DNA from: Huiozyma naganishii CBS 8797
Taxonomy: Eukaryota; Ascomycota; Saccharomycetes; Saccharomycetales; Saccharomycetaceae
DNA length: 64,000 nt
Direction of reading: 5' to 3'
NCBI RefSeq assembly: GCF_000348985.1
Contig: NC_035927.1
Coordinates: forward strand, 620,001-684,000
Below, in pieces: positions 61,394-64,000 of this stretch. The notes under the pieces were generated by a model, which ran no database searches, was not told the DNA's origin, and saw only the letters and a program-made list of their open reading frames with translations. The translations under genes and the position numbers were made by a program. Numbering within the stretch: the first letter of the stretch is position 1; every line of letters starts with the position of its first letter.

Positions 61394-64000
61394 ATGAGTG
61401 CGATTGTGTTCACGACGCCGTTGACCACCGAGGAATCGAGCTTCTACTCGTCGAAGTTCAAGCAATTGGACTCCGAGAACCTTGGGATCGTCTCGGGGGA
61501 GAGTTTGAAGCCGCTTTTCGCGCAGTCTGGGCTTGGAGCACAGGTTCTGTCGCAGATCTGGACACTTGTCGATGGCAACAGCAAGGGGTTTCTGAACTCC
61601 CAGGAGTTCAACGCGGCACTTAGATGCATCGGTAACTTGCAAGCGTACCCGTCGCTGCCCGTGACCAAACAACTGTACGAGGTGCCCGCGAGGAGACTGC
61701 CCGTGTTCTCCACGCAACCTGCGGTTCCACAGAAAGATATCCCATTGCCCTCCCACAACGACGTTGCCAAGTTTTCCCAGCTGTTTGACAGAACAGCCAA
61801 CGGGCAACAGTTCTTGCACGGTGACAAGGCAAAGGATATCTTCCTGAAGGCGAACTTGCCAAACCAAACACTAGGAGAGATCTGGGGGCTCTGCGATAGG
61901 GACTCCTCGGGCGCCTTAGACAAGTCAGAGTTCATCATGGCCATGTACTTGATCCAGCTGTCCATGAACAACGACAGGTCGTTGTCGCCAGTGCCAGGGC
62001 AACTGCCCGCACAACTGTGGAACGCTGTCGCAACCGGAATTCTGTCATCCAACTCCACAGGGGTTTCTTCCCTGCCAGGTGGTCAACTGAGTGCGAACTC
62101 TACTGGACAACGCCAACCACACCACCCACCACAACCACCATTGGGGCGGGTCTCGTCAATGACCTTTAGAAACGCGTCGCACGACTGGACTATCTCCCAG
62201 GAGAAGAAACAGCAGTTCGACGCTCTGTTCGACTCGCTGGACCAAAACAAGCAGGGATCGTTATCCGCACAGGTCCTCGTGCCCTTCTTCCTATCCTCGA
62301 AACTGAATCAGGAAACACTCGCTTCCATCTGGGACTTGGCTGATATTCACAACAGCGCAGACTTCACAAAACTAGAGTTTGCCATCGCAATGTTCCTGAT
62401 CCAGAAGAAGACTTCCGGACTAGACTTACCGGATGTCGTGCCCAACGAACTGCTGAACTCGCCAGCATTGGGACTCAACAGCAACAACAACAACCAACAG
62501 CCACCGGCACAGCAGTTTTCCATCCCATCAAGGACTACAAAGCCATCGTTTGAAGAAGCGCCAAGACAAGTAGCACAACCATCCAACAACGGATCCATCA
62601 ATGACCTTATGGGTTTGAACAGCTCCTTTGCGTCTCCTCCGCCAGCACTGCCCCGTCACGATACTAACAACAGTATTGACTCTAACGGACCACCACCGGC
62701 TTTGAAGAAGTTCACACCAACGTCCAACTTCGGCCAAAACATCATCAAGGAGGAAGGTGAGGGCGCGTACAACCAACCGCAGTTTCAAAATAAGGCTGCT
62801 GCGGTTTCTCCACAGCAGAGGTCCTCTTCGGTGGCTCTACCACAAGTACCCAATTTTGCCTCTTTGAGTATCCCAACATCGGCAACTGGTGGTGCTGTAG
62901 CGGCAACTGCAGGTGCTGTGGGTGCAGGAGTTGCAACGATGGGTAAATCTTTAGCAGGTGGGTTCCAGAACAACGACTTGTATGCTGATAGTACCGCATC
63001 CGCTCAGTTGTCTAATGCAACGACTGACTTGGCGAACTTATCGAACCAAGTAAACTCCTTGACGACGCAGGCTACTGCCACGAATACGAAAAAGGCAAGG
63101 GCAACCCAGGAGTTGCAAAGGGTCAACGAGATGAAGCAGTCTATCCAGACGAAACTGGCCACTCTGAGGTCTACCCACGACGCCAACGTCAAGCAGACAG
63201 AACAGCTGCAGAGCCAACTCGTCGTCGCCAACAAGGAGACGGAGACCTTGCAGGGAGAACTGAATGTTGTAGAGGCCAATTTCAACGCTATGCAGGGCCA
63301 AATCAACGATTTGAATGGACAGTTGACTCAAGCGCAAACTGAAAACCAAACTTTGAAGGAAAGGATCAACAACTTCAACGCACAAGCGGCAGCTCTGCAG
63401 ACGCAGCTAGAGGAGAAGCAACAGCAGGTGAAACAGGAAAGGTCTGTTGTGGACGTGAATAGCAAACAGATCGAACTAAACGACATCACCGTGGCAAACT
63501 TCACTAACGAGATCACCGGGTTGGACGAGAAATTGGCCTCCTTCGTGAGCAAGCACAGCGAACTGGACAACTACCAAAAAACTTTGGAGGAAAAACATGC
63601 CCAATTACAACAGAAATACGAGGAGTTGTCAAACACAGAAACCGATCTAACCGAGAGACAAACCGCCTTGGACGAAAGGAACCAACAGATCGAGGAACAA
63701 GAGAAGTTGTATCACGAGCAAGTGACCCGTCTTCAAGGCATGTTTGACGAGTTGGCGCAAAGAAGGGAGGATTTCGAGAAGGCGGACCAAGACTTGAAGA
63801 ATCAACACATGGAGTACGCTACTCACGTTCAAGAGCTATCTGAAAGACAGATGAAGTTGGCGATGGGTGAGCTACCCGATGATGCTGAAAAGATAATCAG
63901 CCAGAATAACATTTTGACCAACGAGGAACAAATCTCAAAGTTTGTCGACAGCACCGTCAAGGAATCCCATCTAGACAAAGCTATGAATGCAGAAGGCGAG
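61394..64000 (+). CDS. EDE1: EH-domain endocytic scaffold (3' end outside the window)
   Basis: Early endocytic coat protein of the Eps15 type. The first 869 codons are present and the frame is still open at the window edge. Three EH domains: about residues 15-95 (LGAQVLSQIWTLVDGNSKGF), 125-210 (LGEIWGLCDRDSSGALDKSE) and 265-350 (LASIWDLADIHNSADFTKLE), then a Pro/Asn/Gln-rich segment and a long coiled coil from about residue 535. The C-terminal UBA domain would lie beyond the window. Next to PSY4 as in S. cerevisiae (YBL047C/YBL046W), with the VanZ-like gene inserted. Confidence 0.96.
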   Translation, partial: MSAIVFTTPLTTEESSFYSSKFKQLDSENLGIVSGESLKPLFAQSGLGAQVLSQIWTLVDGNSKGFLNSQEFNAALRCIGNLQAYPSLPVTKQLYEVPARRLPVFSTQPAVPQKDIPLPSHNDVAKFSQLFDRTANGQQFLHGDKAKDIFLKANLPNQTLGEIWGLCDRDSSGALDKSEFIMAMYLIQLSMNNDRSLSPVPGQLPAQLWNAVATGILSSNSTGVSSLPGGQLSANSTGQRQPHHPPQPPLGRVSSMTFRNASHDWTISQEKKQQFDALFDSLDQNKQGSLSAQVLVPFFLSSKLNQETLASIWDLADIHNSADFTKLEFAIAMFLIQKKTSGLDLPDVVPNELLNSPALGLNSNNNNQQPPAQQFSIPSRTTKPSFEEAPRQVAQPSNNGSINDLMGLNSSFASPPPALPRHDTNNSIDSNGPPPALKKFTPTSNFGQNIIKEEGEGAYNQPQFQNKAAAVSPQQRSSSVALPQVPNFASLSIPTSATGGAVAATAGAVGAGVATMGKSLAGGFQNNDLYADSTASAQLSNATTDLANLSNQVNSLTTQATATNTKKARATQELQRVNEMKQSIQTKLATLRSTHDANVKQTEQLQSQLVVANKETETLQGELNVVEANFNAMQGQINDLNGQLTQAQTENQTLKERINNFNAQAAALQTQLEEKQQQVKQERSVVDVNSKQIELNDITVANFTNEITGLDEKLASFVSKHSELDNYQKTLEEKHAQLQQKYEELSNTETDLTERQTALDERNQQIEEQEKLYHEQVTRLQGMFDELAQRREDFEKADQDLKNQHMEYATHVQELSERQMKLAMGELPDDAEKIISQNNILTNEEQISKFVDSTVKESHLDKAMNAEGE

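Overview
The window is nuclear DNA from a budding yeast of the Saccharomycetaceae. The evidence is dense, almost intron-free coding on both strands, spliceosomal introns with the strict GTATGT / TACTAAC / AG signals, and long runs of genes in the same order as Saccharomyces cerevisiae. Gene neighbourhoods that in S. cerevisiae lie on two duplicated chromosome regions are interleaved here (YDR28x with YHR04x, YJR09x with YPR04x, YBL04x with YJR11x). Neighbours such as RRP45 and FIP1 are absent from their expected places. I therefore infer a lineage that shares the whole-genome duplication but resolved it differently from Saccharomyces. A moderately GC-rich Kazachstania-like species is my best guess; genus and species are not proven.

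Layout. (1) 0-8.2 kb: SRP102, RSM22, RPS27 (ATG-only first exon), RCN1 and APE2, whose mitochondrial-type first exon and intron I reconstruct. (2) 8.3-25.1 kb: RNH202, a PHM6-like small membrane protein, NCP1, NSE3, an inositol monophosphatase (INM1/INM2), a glutaredoxin-like protein (YDR286C type), ZIP1, DPP1 and GCN2. (3) 25.1-30.9 kb: an island of four genes without clear counterparts: a small secreted protein, a GATA factor, a 103-residue protein with an internal repeat and a 748-residue protein with a repeated motif. (4) 31.1-44.8 kb: PMT7-like, SRB7/MED21, TIP41, EMC2, TIF5, FLR1, JSN1/PUF2, a short BUD4 and RPL43 (start codon split by an intron). (5) 45.5-49.3 kb: a second lineage-specific stretch with a secretory-pathway protein carrying Kex2-like sites and a Bem1-like SH3-PX-PB1 protein, around an almost empty 1.85-kb gap. 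(6) 49.5-64 kb: THP3, MCM16, URA7, a 70-residue membrane protein, ERD2, PRE7, ECM13-like, a dead hAT transposase flanked by CACGTG repeats, COR1, PSY4, a VanZ-like membrane protein and the 5' 869 codons of EDE1, which runs off the window.

Most genes are housekeeping: translation (RPS27, RPL43, TIF5, GCN2), ER and secretion (SRP102, EMC2, ERD2, PMT7-like), lipid and sterol metabolism (NCP1, DPP1), mitochondria (RSM22, COR1), polarity and endocytosis (BUD4, Bem1-like, EDE1). The points of most interest are: one aminopeptidase locus that looks able to encode both the Ape2-type and Aap1-type proteins, with an E-box palindrome inside the intron; the two orphan islands; the extra Bem1-like protein; and the hAT relic with its repeats. 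I found no tRNA genes, CRISPR arrays, point centromere or LTR element.
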